A DNA stretch of 64,000 nt from Lampropedia cohaerens (lineage in GTDB: Bacteria; Pseudomonadota; Gammaproteobacteria; Burkholderiales; Burkholderiaceae_C): contig NZ_LBNQ01000019.1 of assembly GCF_001005215.1 (NCBI RefSeq), forward strand, positions 1 to 64,000. Reading direction: 5' to 3'. Positions 55,731 through 64,000 of the stretch are shown one piece after another; the stretch's first letter is position 1, and every line of letters begins with the position of its first letter. Made by a program: the position numbers and the translations under genes. A model generated the notes under the pieces. That model saw nothing but the letters and a program-made list of their open reading frames with translations, searched no databases and was not told the DNA's origin.

Positions 55731-56534
55731 TTACTGCTGGGCAGTCCGCTCAATCTTGGCCTGCTTGAACAGCTGCTCCTGGTACTCCACCAGCTGTTGC
55801 TGCGCCAGCGCCTCCTCAATCTGGTCACGCACCGCATCCAGCGCAGGCGGCTGCGCCTCGCGAGTGTCGTTGAGCTTGAGAATGTGCCAGCCAAACTGCG
55901 TCTTCACCGGCTCGGCGGTCAGCTCGCCCTTTTTCAGCTTCGTCAGCGCCTGGCCGAACTCGGGAACGTACACGTCGGCCCGTGACCAGCCCAGATCGCC
56001 GCCACGGCTGCCAGAGCCCGGATCCTGCGATTTTTCCTTGGCGATCTCGGCGAACTTCGACGGGTCCTTCTTCAGCTGCGCCAGGATGGCCTTGGCCTCG
56101 TCCTCGGATTCCACCAGGATGTGCGCGGCGTTGTACTCCGTGCCCTGGTTGGCAGCGACGAACTTGTCATATTCCGCCTTGATGGCCGCCTCGGTAATGG
56201 GATTTTCCTGCTGGTGTTTCTGAAACAGCGCACGGATCAGGAACGTCTGGTGCGCCAGCGCCATCTCTTCCTTGAAGGCCTCGGACTGGTCCAGCTTGTG
56301 CTTGAGGGCCTCCTGCTCGAAGACGGCGCGGCGAATCAGCTCTTCCTGGACGTGCTGCTGCAACTCCGGCGTGGTTTCGCGGCCTGCCTGCTTGAACTGA
56401 TCGATGAAGAAGTCGTAGCGCGCCTGCGGAATCGGCTGGCCGTTGACGACCGCGAGATTCTCGGCGGCGGAAGCGGGCAGCGTGGCCGCAACAAAGGTTG
56501 TGGCCAGCAAGGCAGAGAGAAGGTGTTTTTTCAT
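55731..56534 (-). CDS. Periplasmic peptidyl-prolyl isomerase (parvulin/SurA-like)
   Basis: This is a 267-residue chaperone. A signal peptide MKKHLLSALLATTFVAATLP...ASA is followed by a SurA-N-like helical part and one parvulin domain (about 130-225) with NAAHILVESEDEAKAIL, DPGSGSRGGDLGW and EPVKTQFGWHILKL. It assists outer-membrane protein folding. Five codons of in-frame sequence lie upstream. It ends at a strong terminator and follows bolA. Confidence 0.92.
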   Translation of the reverse strand: MKKHLLSALLATTFVAATLPASAAENLAVVNGQPIPQARYDFFIDQFKQAGRETTPELQQHVQEELIRRAVFEQEALKHKLDQSEAFKEEMALAHQTFLIRALFQKHQQENPITEAAIKAEYDKFVAANQGTEYNAAHILVESEDEAKAILAQLKKDPSKFAEIAKEKSQDPGSGSRGGDLGWSRADVYVPEFGQALTKLKKGELTAEPVKTQFGWHILKLNDTREAQPPALDAVRDQIEEALAQQQLVEYQEQLFKQAKIERTAQQ

Positions 56535-56670
56535 GAAGTCTTGATCCATTTCCAGGACAGGTTACGGCCGGCGGGGCCATGGCTTGCGAAGGCGCCGCCG
56601 CACGCCACTGACACATCGATTGACGGCATTGCGGTCGGCATTTCCTCAATCGACCATGACAGGAAACCGG

Positions 56671-56949
56671 CTATTTGAGTTCAATAGCCAGCGCATGCAG
56701 GCCAGCGTCGAAAAAATCGCGCAGCGCATCATACACAAGACGATGCGCCGCCACGCGACTGAGCCCGCCAAGCGCCGGGGAGGCAATCCGCACGCGAAAG
56801 TGCGTTCCGAAGCCGCTCCCGTTGGCGCCGGCGTGCCCGGCATGTTGCTGACTCTCGTCGATGACCAGAAGTTCCGTCGGCGCCAATTGCTGGCGCAGCC
56901 GCTGTTCGATGGCAGCGGCCGTGACCGTGAGCGATGGTGCTGCTGGCAT
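56671..56949 (-). CDS. BolA family protein
   Basis: This is a 92-residue protein with the BolA fold: IEQRLRQQLAPTELLVIDESQQHAGH, then GTHFRVRIASPALGGLSRVAAHRLVYDAL. The conserved His in HAGH and HR can bind a [2Fe-2S] cluster with a monothiol glutaredoxin. It lies 6 bases after yciB and before a parvulin gene, a common betaproteobacterial order. Confidence 0.94.
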   Translation of the reverse strand: MPAAPSLTVTAAAIEQRLRQQLAPTELLVIDESQQHAGHAGANGSGFGTHFRVRIASPALGGLSRVAAHRLVYDALRDFFDAGLHALAIELK

Positions 56950-56955
56950 GGCGCG

Positions 56956-57534
56956 TCAGGGCTGGCGCGAGGAATCGCGCACGGCAGGTGCTGCCTGCTT
57001 CTGCGCCGGCAGGGTCATGTGGCGGCTTAACAGCAGGATCACGCCCATGAAAAACAGGAAGGTGATGACCGGGCTGCCAAAGGTCTTGTAGTTGACCCAG
57101 GCCGCCTCGCTGAAATTCTTGGCGATGACGATATTGAGCACGCCCATGACAGTGAACAGCCCGACCATGCTCCAGGCCAGCCTGCGCCAGGCAAAGTCCG
57201 GCATCTGCATCTGCGCCCCCAGCAACGCCTTCAGCGGGTTCTTGCGCAGCACCACCAGCGAGCCCAGCAGCACACCTGCCAGCAGCCAGTTGACGATGGA
57301 CGAGCGCCACATGACGAAGATGGGATTTTGCAGAAACAGCGTCAGCCCGCCGAACACGCCGATCAGTATCATGGAGACCCACTGCGAAGCCTGTACCTTG
57401 CGCCCAGCCAGCAGCGTCACGACGATCTGCACCGCCGAGGCCCCGATGGCCGTGGCCGTGGCGGCATAGATGCCCCACTTCACATACGCGATGTAGAACA
57501 GGATGAAAGGAAAGAAATCAAACAGAAACTTCAT
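56956..57534 (-). CDS. yciB: Inner-membrane septation protein A (YciB/IspZ)
   Basis: This is a 192-residue inner-membrane protein of five helices. It starts MKFLFDFFPFILFYIAYVKW; the earlier 25 codons are not conserved. GLTLFLQNPIFVMWR and NPLKALLG are family segments. It affects envelope integrity and intracellular septation. It heads the yciB-bolA-parvulin operon. Confidence 0.95.
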   Translation of the reverse strand: MKFLFDFFPFILFYIAYVKWGIYAATATAIGASAVQIVVTLLAGRKVQASQWVSMILIGVFGGLTLFLQNPIFVMWRSSIVNWLLAGVLLGSLVVLRKNPLKALLGAQMQMPDFAWRRLAWSMVGLFTVMGVLNIVIAKNFSEAAWVNYKTFGSPVITFLFFMGVILLLSRHMTLPAQKQAAPAVRDSSRQP

Positions 57535-57685
57535 GGAATCCAAATCGTGGAGCGTAGCCGCCAGCCGCAGCGACCGCTGCGTCAGGGCGCATTCTAGGCA
57601 AGTCGACAAAAACCTTGGTGCCGGCGTGCCGCGACCAGGAGGTCAAGCAACGTTCAACCCAGCGGCGCCATGTGCGGGCCCTGGC

Positions 57686-58096
57686 TCACTTCTGCGGCGT
57701 GAAGCCCATGGCCGCGGAGTTCATGCAATAGCGCAGGCCCGTTTGCGTGGGTCCATCGGGAAAGACATGGCCCAAATGAGCGCCGCACTGCGCGCAGAGG
57801 ATTTCCACCCGTGTCATGCCATGACTGTGATCCGGGCGCTCGACGATGGCACCGGGCAGCGCCTGATCAAAGCTCGGCCAGCCACAGCCCGCGTCGAACT
57901 TGGCATTGGCGTCAAACAGCGGCGCATCGCAAACGATGCACTGGTAGCGGCCTGGCTCCCAGAACTGCGCAAAGCGCCCAGTGAATGGCCGCTCGGTGGC
58001 GGCGTGACGCGTAACCTCGTAGGCCATCGGCTCGGCGTCCTTCTCGGCAAGCCTGGCACGCCATTCGGCATCGCTCATTTGTTTTGGAAAGCTCAT
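57686..58096 (-). CDS. msrB: Peptide methionine-R-sulfoxide reductase
   Basis: This is a 136-residue repair enzyme reducing methionine-R-sulfoxide. Zinc ligands are Cys53/Cys56 (CIVC) and Cys101/Cys104 (CAQC), the resolving Cys candidate is Cys71 in GCGWPSF, and the catalytic residue is Cys124 in RYCMNSAAM. It overlaps the SelO gene by ATGA, so the two are co-translated. Confidence 0.96.
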   Translation of the reverse strand: MSFPKQMSDAEWRARLAEKDAEPMAYEVTRHAATERPFTGRFAQFWEPGRYQCIVCDAPLFDANAKFDAGCGWPSFDQALPGAIVERPDHSHGMTRVEILCAQCGAHLGHVFPDGPTQTGLRYCMNSAAMGFTPQK

Positions 58097-59700
58097 GACG
58101 AACAACTCACTTGTATGTCCTGCGCCCAGCTGGGCGGAAAGTCGGCATAGGCCTGCGCGGCAGGCCCATCTTCATACGGATTGTGCAGCGCTTGCAGCAA
58201 ACGCGCCACCTCGCTGAAATCCCCCTGCTCGGCCCGGGCGATGGCCTGCTCTGCCAGGTGGTTGCGCAGCACCACGCAGGGATTGACGCGCAGCATCCGT
58301 TGCCGACTGGCGGCATCGGCATGGGCGTGCAACCAGTCGCGATACTGCGGCAGCCACGCATCGAACGCCGCGCGGTCACGCATGACATCGCGCACCGCGG
58401 AGAAGTCATCTGCGGCGACAGCATGCGAGAGCCTGCGCCAGAAGATGGTGTAGTCCGTGCGCTCGACTGCCATCTGCTGCAGCAGCGGGTCGAGCACGGC
58501 ATGGACGGTTTCCTGCGGCACGTCATCGCGACCACCCAGCTTGGCGGCCATCTGCCGCGCGAAGTAAAGGGGAAACGCGGCCTGATAACGATCGATCACC
58601 GCGACCGTGCGCGCATCGTCCTCAATCAGCGGCGCCAGCGCCTGCGCCAGCGCGCGCAGATTCCAGTAGCCAATCGCCGGCTGCCGGGCCAGCACATAAC
58701 GCCCCTGTGCGTCGCTGTGGTTGGTGATGCGATAGGGCTCGAAGCCGTCGAGGAACTGAAACGGCCCATAGTCCAGCGTCAGCCCGAGCACGCTCATGTT
58801 GTCGGTGTTCATGACCCCGTGCACGAATCCGACGGCCTGCCACTGCGCCAGCAGCTGCGCCGTGGCTTCGGTGACCTGCGCCAGCAGGCACAGATACGCG
58901 GCAGCGGGCCCGTCGAACTGCGCCAGCGTGATACCTGTCTGTGTAGCCAGTTGCGCCCCCAGGGTTGCCGCCGCGTAATCGGCCAGCTGTCGCAGCGCGT
59001 CCAGCTGCTGGTTGGCCGAGAAGTGTTCGAAATGGCCAAAGCGCAGGAAACTCGGCGCCACCCGCGTGAGAACAGCCGCCGTCTCCGCCCGCTCCCGGTA
59101 CACCGGCGTGGCAGACCCCACCAGCGCGAGCGCGCGCGTGGTGGGGATTCCCAGCCCGTGCATTGCCTCGCTGCACAGGTACTCGCGGATGGATGAGCGC
59201 AACACCGCGCGGCCATCTCCCATGCGGGAATAGCGCGTGCGACCGCTGCCCTTGAGCTGCAGCTCCATCGGTCCGACAGCCGCCTCCAGCGTCCCCAACA
59301 GCAGGGCGCGGCCATCGCCCAGGCGACCGGCCCAGACGCCAAACTGGTGGCCGCTATAAACCGTCGCCACAGGACTGCAGCCTGGTGGCACGGCATTGCC
59401 GGCCAGCACCTCCAGCAAATCCGCGCGAAGCTGCGATGTGGTCGCAGGTTGCGCCAGCCCGGCGGCCTGCGGCGCACCTTGGGGTGGCGCATAGAGCCAA
59501 CGCTCCCACTCCAGCTCATGCACCAGCGCATGATTAAAGGCCACCCAATGGGGCGACTGCAGCGGCTGCGGCCGGGTGGGCGTGGCAAACACCGCGCCCA
59601 GTGCCGCAAAACCGTCTGCGCGCCACGGCCAGCGCATCTGCGCGCCGTTTTGCCCGGTTGCAGTCGATGCGAGGAAGTCAGAATGCGGGTGCTCTTGCAT
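58093..59700 (-). CDS. SelO/YdiU pseudokinase, protein AMPylase
   Basis: This is a 535-residue protein of the SelO family, which in E. coli AMPylates targets such as SucA and glutaredoxin under oxidative stress. [21 protein letters not shown] and [20 protein letters not shown] are family hallmarks, and [22 protein letters not shown] is the active loop. The chain ends in SCSS, with Cys where selenium-containing homologues have selenocysteine. The start giving MQEHPHSDF is likely; an upstream ATG adds 18 residues. msrB follows with an ATGA overlap. Confidence 0.94.
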   Translation of the reverse strand: MQEHPHSDFLASTATGQNGAQMRWPWRADGFAALGAVFATPTRPQPLQSPHWVAFNHALVHELEWERWLYAPPQGAPQAAGLAQPATTSQLRADLLEVLAGNAVPPGCSPVATVYSGHQFGVWAGRLGDGRALLLGTLEAAVGPMELQLKGSGRTRYSRMGDGRAVLRSSIREYLCSEAMHGLGIPTTRALALVGSATPVYRERAETAAVLTRVAPSFLRFGHFEHFSANQQLDALRQLADYAAATLGAQLATQTGITLAQFDGPAAAYLCLLAQVTEATAQLLAQWQAVGFVHGVMNTDNMSVLGLTLDYGPFQFLDGFEPYRITNHSDAQGRYVLARQPAIGYWNLRALAQALAPLIEDDARTVAVIDRYQAAFPLYFARQMAAKLGGRDDVPQETVHAVLDPLLQQMAVERTDYTIFWRRLSHAVAADDFSAVRDVMRDRAAFDAWLPQYRDWLHAHADAASRQRMLRVNPCVVLRNHLAEQAIARAEQGDFSEVARLLQALHNPYEDGPAAQAYADFPPSWAQDIQVSCSS

Positions 59701-59965
59701 AGGGCACCACTTTGCCTGAAAACGCGCGCGCGGTCTTTCCGCCTGTCCCCGCACCGGGTATACCCTGACCGCTAGTCAAGAAAACGCCCTCTATCCTGTC
59801 CCGGCCTGTGCCCATAATCCTGTCGTGCACGTCTGCCGCCCGTGCACCGCGCACGCACGAAGCACGAACGGGTCCTGACAGGAGGGCGACAGGCCTGCTA
59901 GGCCCACAAGCACTACCATGGGACCGCTCCCAGGTTTCGAAAACATGCCCAACAAGGAGACATAG

Positions 59966-61609
59966 ATGCATGGCCTGATGCAACACCAGCCGCTGTTGAT
60001 TGCCAACCTGATCGAACACGCGGCGCGTCACCACAGTGACGGCGAGATCGTCTCGCGCCGCGTCGAAGGTGACATCCATCGCTACACCTACAAGCAGCAG
60101 GCCGAGCGCGCACGCCAGCTTGCCCAGGCCCTCGATCAGGAGGGGCTGGAGCTGGGCCAACGTGTGGCGACCATCGCCTGGAACGGCTACCGTCACATGG
60201 AGCTGTATTTTGGCGTCAGCGGATCGGGCCGAGTGCTGCATACCATCAACCCACGGCTGCATCCGGAACAGATTGCCTGGATCATCAATCACGCCGAGGA
60301 TGCCATCGTCTGCTTTGACCTGACTTTCGTTCCACTGGTACAGGCAGTGCATGCGCATTGCCCCGCCGTGAAGAAGTGGGTGCTCATGACCGATGCCGCG
60401 CACGTGCCGGCCGACACCGGCATTGCCGGTCTCGAAAACTATGAGGACTGGATTGCCGGCCATCCCATCCGCTACGACTGGCCCGCGCTGGACGAGAACA
60501 CGGCCTCCAGCATGTGCTACACCAGCGGCACCACCGGCCACCCCAAGGCCGCGCTCTACAGCCACCGCTCCACCGTGCTGCACTCCTACGGCATCATCAC
60601 GCCGGACGTGATGAGCCTGTCGGCCAGCGACGCGATCCTGCCAGTGGTGCCGATGTTCCACGTCAATGCCTGGGGCACGCCCTACGCGGCTGCAGCAACC
60701 GGCTGCAAGGTGGTCTTTCCCGGCCCTGCAATGGACGGCAAGTCACTGTACGAGCTGATCGAGGCCGAGTCGGTGACCATGGCCGCCGGCGTGCCAACGA
60801 TCTGGCAGATGCTGCTGGGCCACGTGCAGCCCAACAACCTGCGCTTTTCGACACTCAACCGCACCGTCATCGGCGGCTCCGCCTGCCCCCCGGCGATGAT
60901 TGACGCTTTCGAGAAGCAGCTGGGCGTACAGGTACTGCATGCATGGGGCATGACCGAAATGAGCCCACTTGGCACCCTGGGCAGGCTCAAGAACAAGCAT
61001 CTCAAGCTCAGTGAGGCTGAACGGTTCAAGCTGCTGCAGAAGCAAGGGCGCGCCGTGTTCGGCGTGGACATGAAGATCGTCGACAGCAACGGTGAGGAAC
61101 TGCCCTGGGATGGCAAGACGCCGGGAGACCTGTTGGTGCGCGGCCCCTGGATTCTGGCCAAATATTTCAAGATGGAAGACAGCGATCCGCTGGTTTATGA
61201 CGCACAGGGCCGTGGCTGGTTTCCAACCGGTGATGTGGCCACCATCGACCCGGATGGTTTCATGCAGATCACGGATCGCAGCAAGGACGTGATCAAGTCC
61301 GGCGGTGAATGGATCAGCTCCATTGACGTCGAGAACATCGCCATGGGCCACCCCGCCGTGGCGATGGCCGCCTGCATCGGTATGCCCCACCCCAAATGGG
61401 ATGAGCGCCCCATTCTCGTCGTTGCCCTCAAGCCTGGCGAGGACGTCAGCAAGGAACAGCTACTCGCCTTTTACGAGGGCAAGCTGGCCAAGTGGCAGAT
61501 TCCGGACGACGTGGTATTTGTCGACGCGATCCCGCTGGGAGCCACCGGCAAGATGCTCAAGACCAGAATCCGTGAGCTACTGCAGGGCTATCGACTGCCC
61601 ACTGCCTGA
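59966..61609 (+). CDS. Medium/long-chain acyl-CoA synthetase (AlkK-like)
   Basis: This is a 547-residue AMP-forming ligase. An AAGGAG site precedes the [23 protein letters not shown] (about 179-198) is the P-loop, [12 protein letters not shown] near 325 the A5 motif, [14 protein letters not shown] near 413 the A8 hinge, and [15 protein letters not shown] ends with the A10 lysine. It activates fatty acids; chain length is not evident. It stands divergent from SelO. Confidence 0.93.
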   Translation: MHGLMQHQPLLIANLIEHAARHHSDGEIVSRRVEGDIHRYTYKQQAERARQLAQALDQEGLELGQRVATIAWNGYRHMELYFGVSGSGRVLHTINPRLHPEQIAWIINHAEDAIVCFDLTFVPLVQAVHAHCPAVKKWVLMTDAAHVPADTGIAGLENYEDWIAGHPIRYDWPALDENTASSMCYTSGTTGHPKAALYSHRSTVLHSYGIITPDVMSLSASDAILPVVPMFHVNAWGTPYAAAATGCKVVFPGPAMDGKSLYELIEAESVTMAAGVPTIWQMLLGHVQPNNLRFSTLNRTVIGGSACPPAMIDAFEKQLGVQVLHAWGMTEMSPLGTLGRLKNKHLKLSEAERFKLLQKQGRAVFGVDMKIVDSNGEELPWDGKTPGDLLVRGPWILAKYFKMEDSDPLVYDAQGRGWFPTGDVATIDPDGFMQITDRSKDVIKSGGEWISSIDVENIAMGHPAVAMAACIGMPHPKWDERPILVVALKPGEDVSKEQLLAFYEGKLAKWQIPDDVVFVDAIPLGATGKMLKTRIRELLQGYRLPTA

Positions 61610-62119
61610 GATCGCGTGGTGCCCGATGCCAGCGCGAACGCATAAAACATGGGCATGGGCCGGCTGAATTGGCGGCACGGCACCTGCAGCGCGCGCGGAC
61701 CGACCTTCAGCACGCCCGCGACAGCAGTGCCTGCCACGAATGCGAGGCGGTCGCCGCGCCGCAACGGCGTGGTGCCGATGCAGCACCACGTGCACCGGCG
61801 GGCAGCCGCCAATGCCTGGCGGTGATGCGCAACAGCTGTTCGACGATGGCCGTGTACTTGCCGCTGCAGGAGGAGGAAGGTTCGGTGACAGGCATGATGA
61901 ACGCGCAAGGAGTTTGACGAAACGGGCTGGGGCAGCACAGGACCCGGTCAGGCAAGGAGAGTGCGTGCATGCTGCGCATCGCGTACCGGGCGCAGGCGGC
62001 AACCATCTTGCTGACCACACAGTCCGTCTCGCCCCCAAGCAATTGCGGCCTCGGCGCTGCGGACTGCGCTGGCATACCAGCACGCAAGCAAAAAGCGGTC
62101 CAGCTCCGGCAGCGCCCTT
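61610..62119. other. 510-base gap without a supported gene
   Basis: Open frames on both strands (up to 126 codons on the minus strand) show no recognisable motif and no good ribosome site. Their compositions look like shadow frames. The gap follows the acyl-CoA synthetase stop and lies downstream of the alpha-E gene; a decayed gene cannot be excluded. Confidence 0.5.
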
Positions 62120-63076
62120 TCAGTGAACCAGAAAGTCCCTGCTCACGCCTGCACCGATGTCATTGACGCGCTCAAGAAACTGCACCAGAAAAGCATGCAG
62201 GCCATTGGCCAGGATCTCGTCGATCGTGCCGTACTTGAGCTCGGCCAGCAGGCGCCCCGCACGGCGCTCCGTCTTGCCGGAGTGGTCGTTGCTGACGGCA
62301 GTGAGGTTGGCGACCACCTCCAGCATCGACGCATGCAGCGAGCGCGGCATGTCGTTACGCAGGATCAGCAGCTCCGCAATACGCTTGGGGCTGACGACGT
62401 CGCGGTAGACCTGCCGGTAAACCTCAAAGGCCGACACGCTGCGCAGCAGCGCCACCCAGTGGTAGTACTCCTGCGTGTGGCTGCGTGGCTCCTGGGGGCG
62501 AGGCCCGCCGCCGTTCGACTCAAGGGCATGGAACTTCACGTCCAGCAGGCGCGCGGTGTTGTCGGCCCGCTCCAGAAAGGTGCCAAGCCGCAGGAAATGA
62601 AATGCCTCGTTCTGCAGCATGGTGCCCAGCGCCACGCCACGCGAGAGGTGCGAGCGGTACTTGACCCACTCGAAGAACCGGCCTGGATCGCGCTCAAAGA
62701 TGCCACTGCGCGTAAAGCGGTGCAGCTCCAGCCAGGTCATGTTGTGCGTTTCCCAGACCTCCGTGGTCAGGGCGCCGCGTACCGCACGCGCGTTTTCGCG
62801 CGCAGCGTTCAGGCAGGAGTAGATGGACGAAGGGTTGAGCGGATCGAGCACCATGTACTCGAGCACCTGCTCGGGCGTAACCTTGCCGTAACGGCTGGTG
62901 TAGTCCGGCTGCAGCTCGCTGATGGAAAGCACTGCGGCCCAGCCGTGCATGGCCGCATCGCGCGACTGCGGCATCAGCGCCGTGTCGTGGTTGACGCTGA
63001 GCATGCGGGCGGTGTTCTCGGCCCGCTCGACGTAGCGGGACATCCAGAAAATATGGTCTGCGGTACTCGATAGCAT
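62120..63076 (-). CDS. Alpha-E domain protein (DUF403)
   Basis: This is a 318-residue all-helical protein. It starts MLSSTADHIFWMSRYVERAENTAR, the family N-terminus, and contains SIYSCLNAARENARAVRGALTTEVWE and FLRLGTFLERADNTARLLDVK. These proteins are encoded with circularly permuted ATP-grasp enzymes, as here, and are thought to be part of a peptide- or amide-forming system, but the product is unknown. It lies 26 bases after the ATP-grasp gene. Confidence 0.9.
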   Translation of the reverse strand: MLSSTADHIFWMSRYVERAENTARMLSVNHDTALMPQSRDAAMHGWAAVLSISELQPDYTSRYGKVTPEQVLEYMVLDPLNPSSIYSCLNAARENARAVRGALTTEVWETHNMTWLELHRFTRSGIFERDPGRFFEWVKYRSHLSRGVALGTMLQNEAFHFLRLGTFLERADNTARLLDVKFHALESNGGGPRPQEPRSHTQEYYHWVALLRSVSAFEVYRQVYRDVVSPKRIAELLILRNDMPRSLHASMLEVVANLTAVSNDHSGKTERRAGRLLAELKYGTIDEILANGLHAFLVQFLERVNDIGAGVSRDFLVH

Positions 63077-63102
63077 GGTCTGTCGCTCCCTGTCTCGCTA
63101 CG

Positions 63103-64000
63103 TTATTGCTGTTGCAGGTCCTGCCACTCTTTCGAGGGGCCGGTGCTGGGCCAGTCTTCTAGCACCCAGGTATCCTTGGTGCCCCCTCCTTGCGAGGAGT
63201 TGACCACCAGCGAGCCTTCCTTGAGCGCCACGCGCGTCAGGCCACCGGGGGCGATGCGCACCTTCTTGCCGCTGAGCACGAACGGGCGAAGATCGATGTG
63301 ACGCGGCGCAACGCCGTTTTCGACGAAGGTCGGGCAGGTCGAGAGGCTGAGCGTGGGCTGGGCGATGTAGCCGGCAGGCTTGGCCTGCAGGGCGGCGCGA
63401 AAATGCGCGATCTCCTCCTTGCTGGCCTGCGGCCCGATCAACATGCCATAGCCGCCCGCGCCATGCACTTCCTTGACGACCAGTTCCTCAAGATGATCGA
63501 GGATGTAGGCCAGATCATCGGGCTTGCGGCCCATGTAGGTGGGCACATTCTTCAGGATCGGCTCTTCGCCGAGATAGAACCGCACCATCTCGGGCACATA
63601 CGGGTAGACCGACTTGTCATCGGCCACGCCAGTGCCCACGGCGTTGCAGATCGTCACATTGCCGGCGCAGTAGGCCTGCATCAGCCCCGCGGCACCCAGC
63701 GCGGAGTCAGGACGGAACACCGCGGGGTCGAGAAAGTCGTCATCGACGCGGCGGTAGATCACGTCCACGCGCTGCAACCCGCGCGTGGTGCGCATGTAGA
63801 CGAACTTGTCCTGTACCACCAGATCCTGGCCCTGCACCAGCTCCACCCCCATCTGCTGCGCGAGAAAGGCGTGCTCGAAATAGGCGCTGTTGTACATGCC
63901 CGGCGTGAGCACGACGACGGTGGGCTCGGGGATGGCGTCGGGCGTGCAGTCGCGCAGGGTCTCCAGCAGCAGGTCCGGATAGTGCGCCACCGGCGCAATG
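63103..64000 (-). CDS. Circularly permuted ATP-grasp type 2 protein, C-terminal part
   Basis: This gene is cut by the window edge; at least 299 codons are present and the N-terminus is missing. [58 protein letters not shown] and [13 protein letters not shown] are hallmarks of the DUF404/DUF407 ATP-grasp family, predicted to form an amide or peptide bond with ATP. The frame stays open to the edge. The alpha-E gene follows. Confidence 0.9.
   Translation of the reverse strand, partial: IAPVAHYPDLLLETLRDCTPDAIPEPTVVVLTPGMYNSAYFEHAFLAQQMGVELVQGQDLVVQDKFVYMRTTRGLQRVDVIYRRVDDDFLDPAVFRPDSALGAAGLMQAYCAGNVTICNAVGTGVADDKSVYPYVPEMVRFYLGEEPILKNVPTYMGRKPDDLAYILDHLEELVVKEVHGAGGYGMLIGPQASKEEIAHFRAALQAKPAGYIAQPTLSLSTCPTFVENGVAPRHIDLRPFVLSGKKVRIAPGGLTRVALKEGSLVVNSSQGGGTKDTWVLEDWPSTGPSKEWQDLQQQ

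Noticed and set aside
59800-59900. GGCCTGT / ACAGGCC inverted repeat in the selO / acyl-CoA synthetase spacer.
   Set aside because: Only 7 bp with a long spacer in GC-rich DNA; chance is likely.
59678-60661. Minus-strand 327-codon frame across the selO / acyl-CoA synthetase spacer.
   Set aside because: Most of it is antisense to the synthetase; the spacer part has no motif or ribosome site.
61707-62087. 126-codon minus frame in the gap below the alpha-E gene.
   Set aside because: No recognisable motif or ribosome site, and a competing frame of similar quality overlaps it; treated as non-coding.

Overview
The window reads as one contiguous piece of a high-GC betaproteobacterial chromosome, most likely Burkholderiales and probably Comamonadaceae. 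The evidence is the rpsL-rpsG-fusA-tuf order, 16-strand Burkholderia-type porin, RelA with a degenerate hydrolase domain, rsmB/purN and holC neighbourhoods, and a short interspersed repeat whose ends begin AGAACCTGTT. No phage, transposase, CRISPR array, rRNA or complete tRNA was seen. The genus is an inference from gene content; no database search was possible.

Layout. 1-4.6 kb: the str operon on the minus strand. 4.9-22.7 kb: an accessory catabolic region. It holds FAD-dependent urate hydroxylase (HpxO), an N-carbamoyl-D-amino-acid hydrolase homologue, an M20 carbamoylase/allantoate amidohydrolase, diaminopropionate ammonia-lyase, an RpiR regulator, a polar amino acid ABC importer and a porin. 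After a copper chaperone pair come a guanine-deaminase-like enzyme with an NMT1/THI5-like binding protein, a divergent isopenicillin-N-synthase-like Fe(II)/2-oxoglutarate oxygenase, and a second NMT1-type importer. 22.8-27 kb: RecG, a YbhB-type protein and a DUF6644/DUF6152 pair. 27.2-31.4 kb: CadR and a CadA-type P-ATPase, then a split spermidine-synthase-like pair. 31.4-34.7 kb: AnmK and an ABC-F ATPase. 34.8-41.4 kb: a Ugp-like importer with a GpdQ-like phosphodiesterase, a HAD phosphatase and a DeoR regulator. 41.7-64 kb is mostly housekeeping: RelA, a hydrolase, 3-hydroxybutyrate dehydrogenase, RibF, two acyl-CoA dehydrogenases, PurN, RsmB, HolC, RsuA, a LOG protein, Psd, a parvulin, BolA, YciB, MsrB, SelO, an acyl-CoA synthetase, and an alpha-E/ATP-grasp pair cut by the window edge.

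How the genes may work together. The 4.9-22.7 kb region looks like purine and ureide scavenging. Guanine-type bases could be imported by the NMT1-type ABC system and deaminated, and urate could be opened by HpxO. Ureido compounds could be stripped of carbamoyl groups by the two hydrolases, with 2,3-diaminopropionate split to pyruvate and ammonia. No xanthine dehydrogenase is present, and an uncharacterised 2-oxoglutarate oxygenase sits beside the deaminase. This makes a molybdenum-free purine oxidation step the most interesting testable idea here. Two regulatory structures support local control: a pair of GGAAT-N4-ATTCC-like palindromes between rpiR and its ABC operon, and a 17-bp perfect inverted repeat between the deaminase operon and the oxygenase.

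The 34.8-41.4 kb cluster looks like an uptake-and-cleavage pathway for a small phosphodiester such as a glycerophosphodiester.
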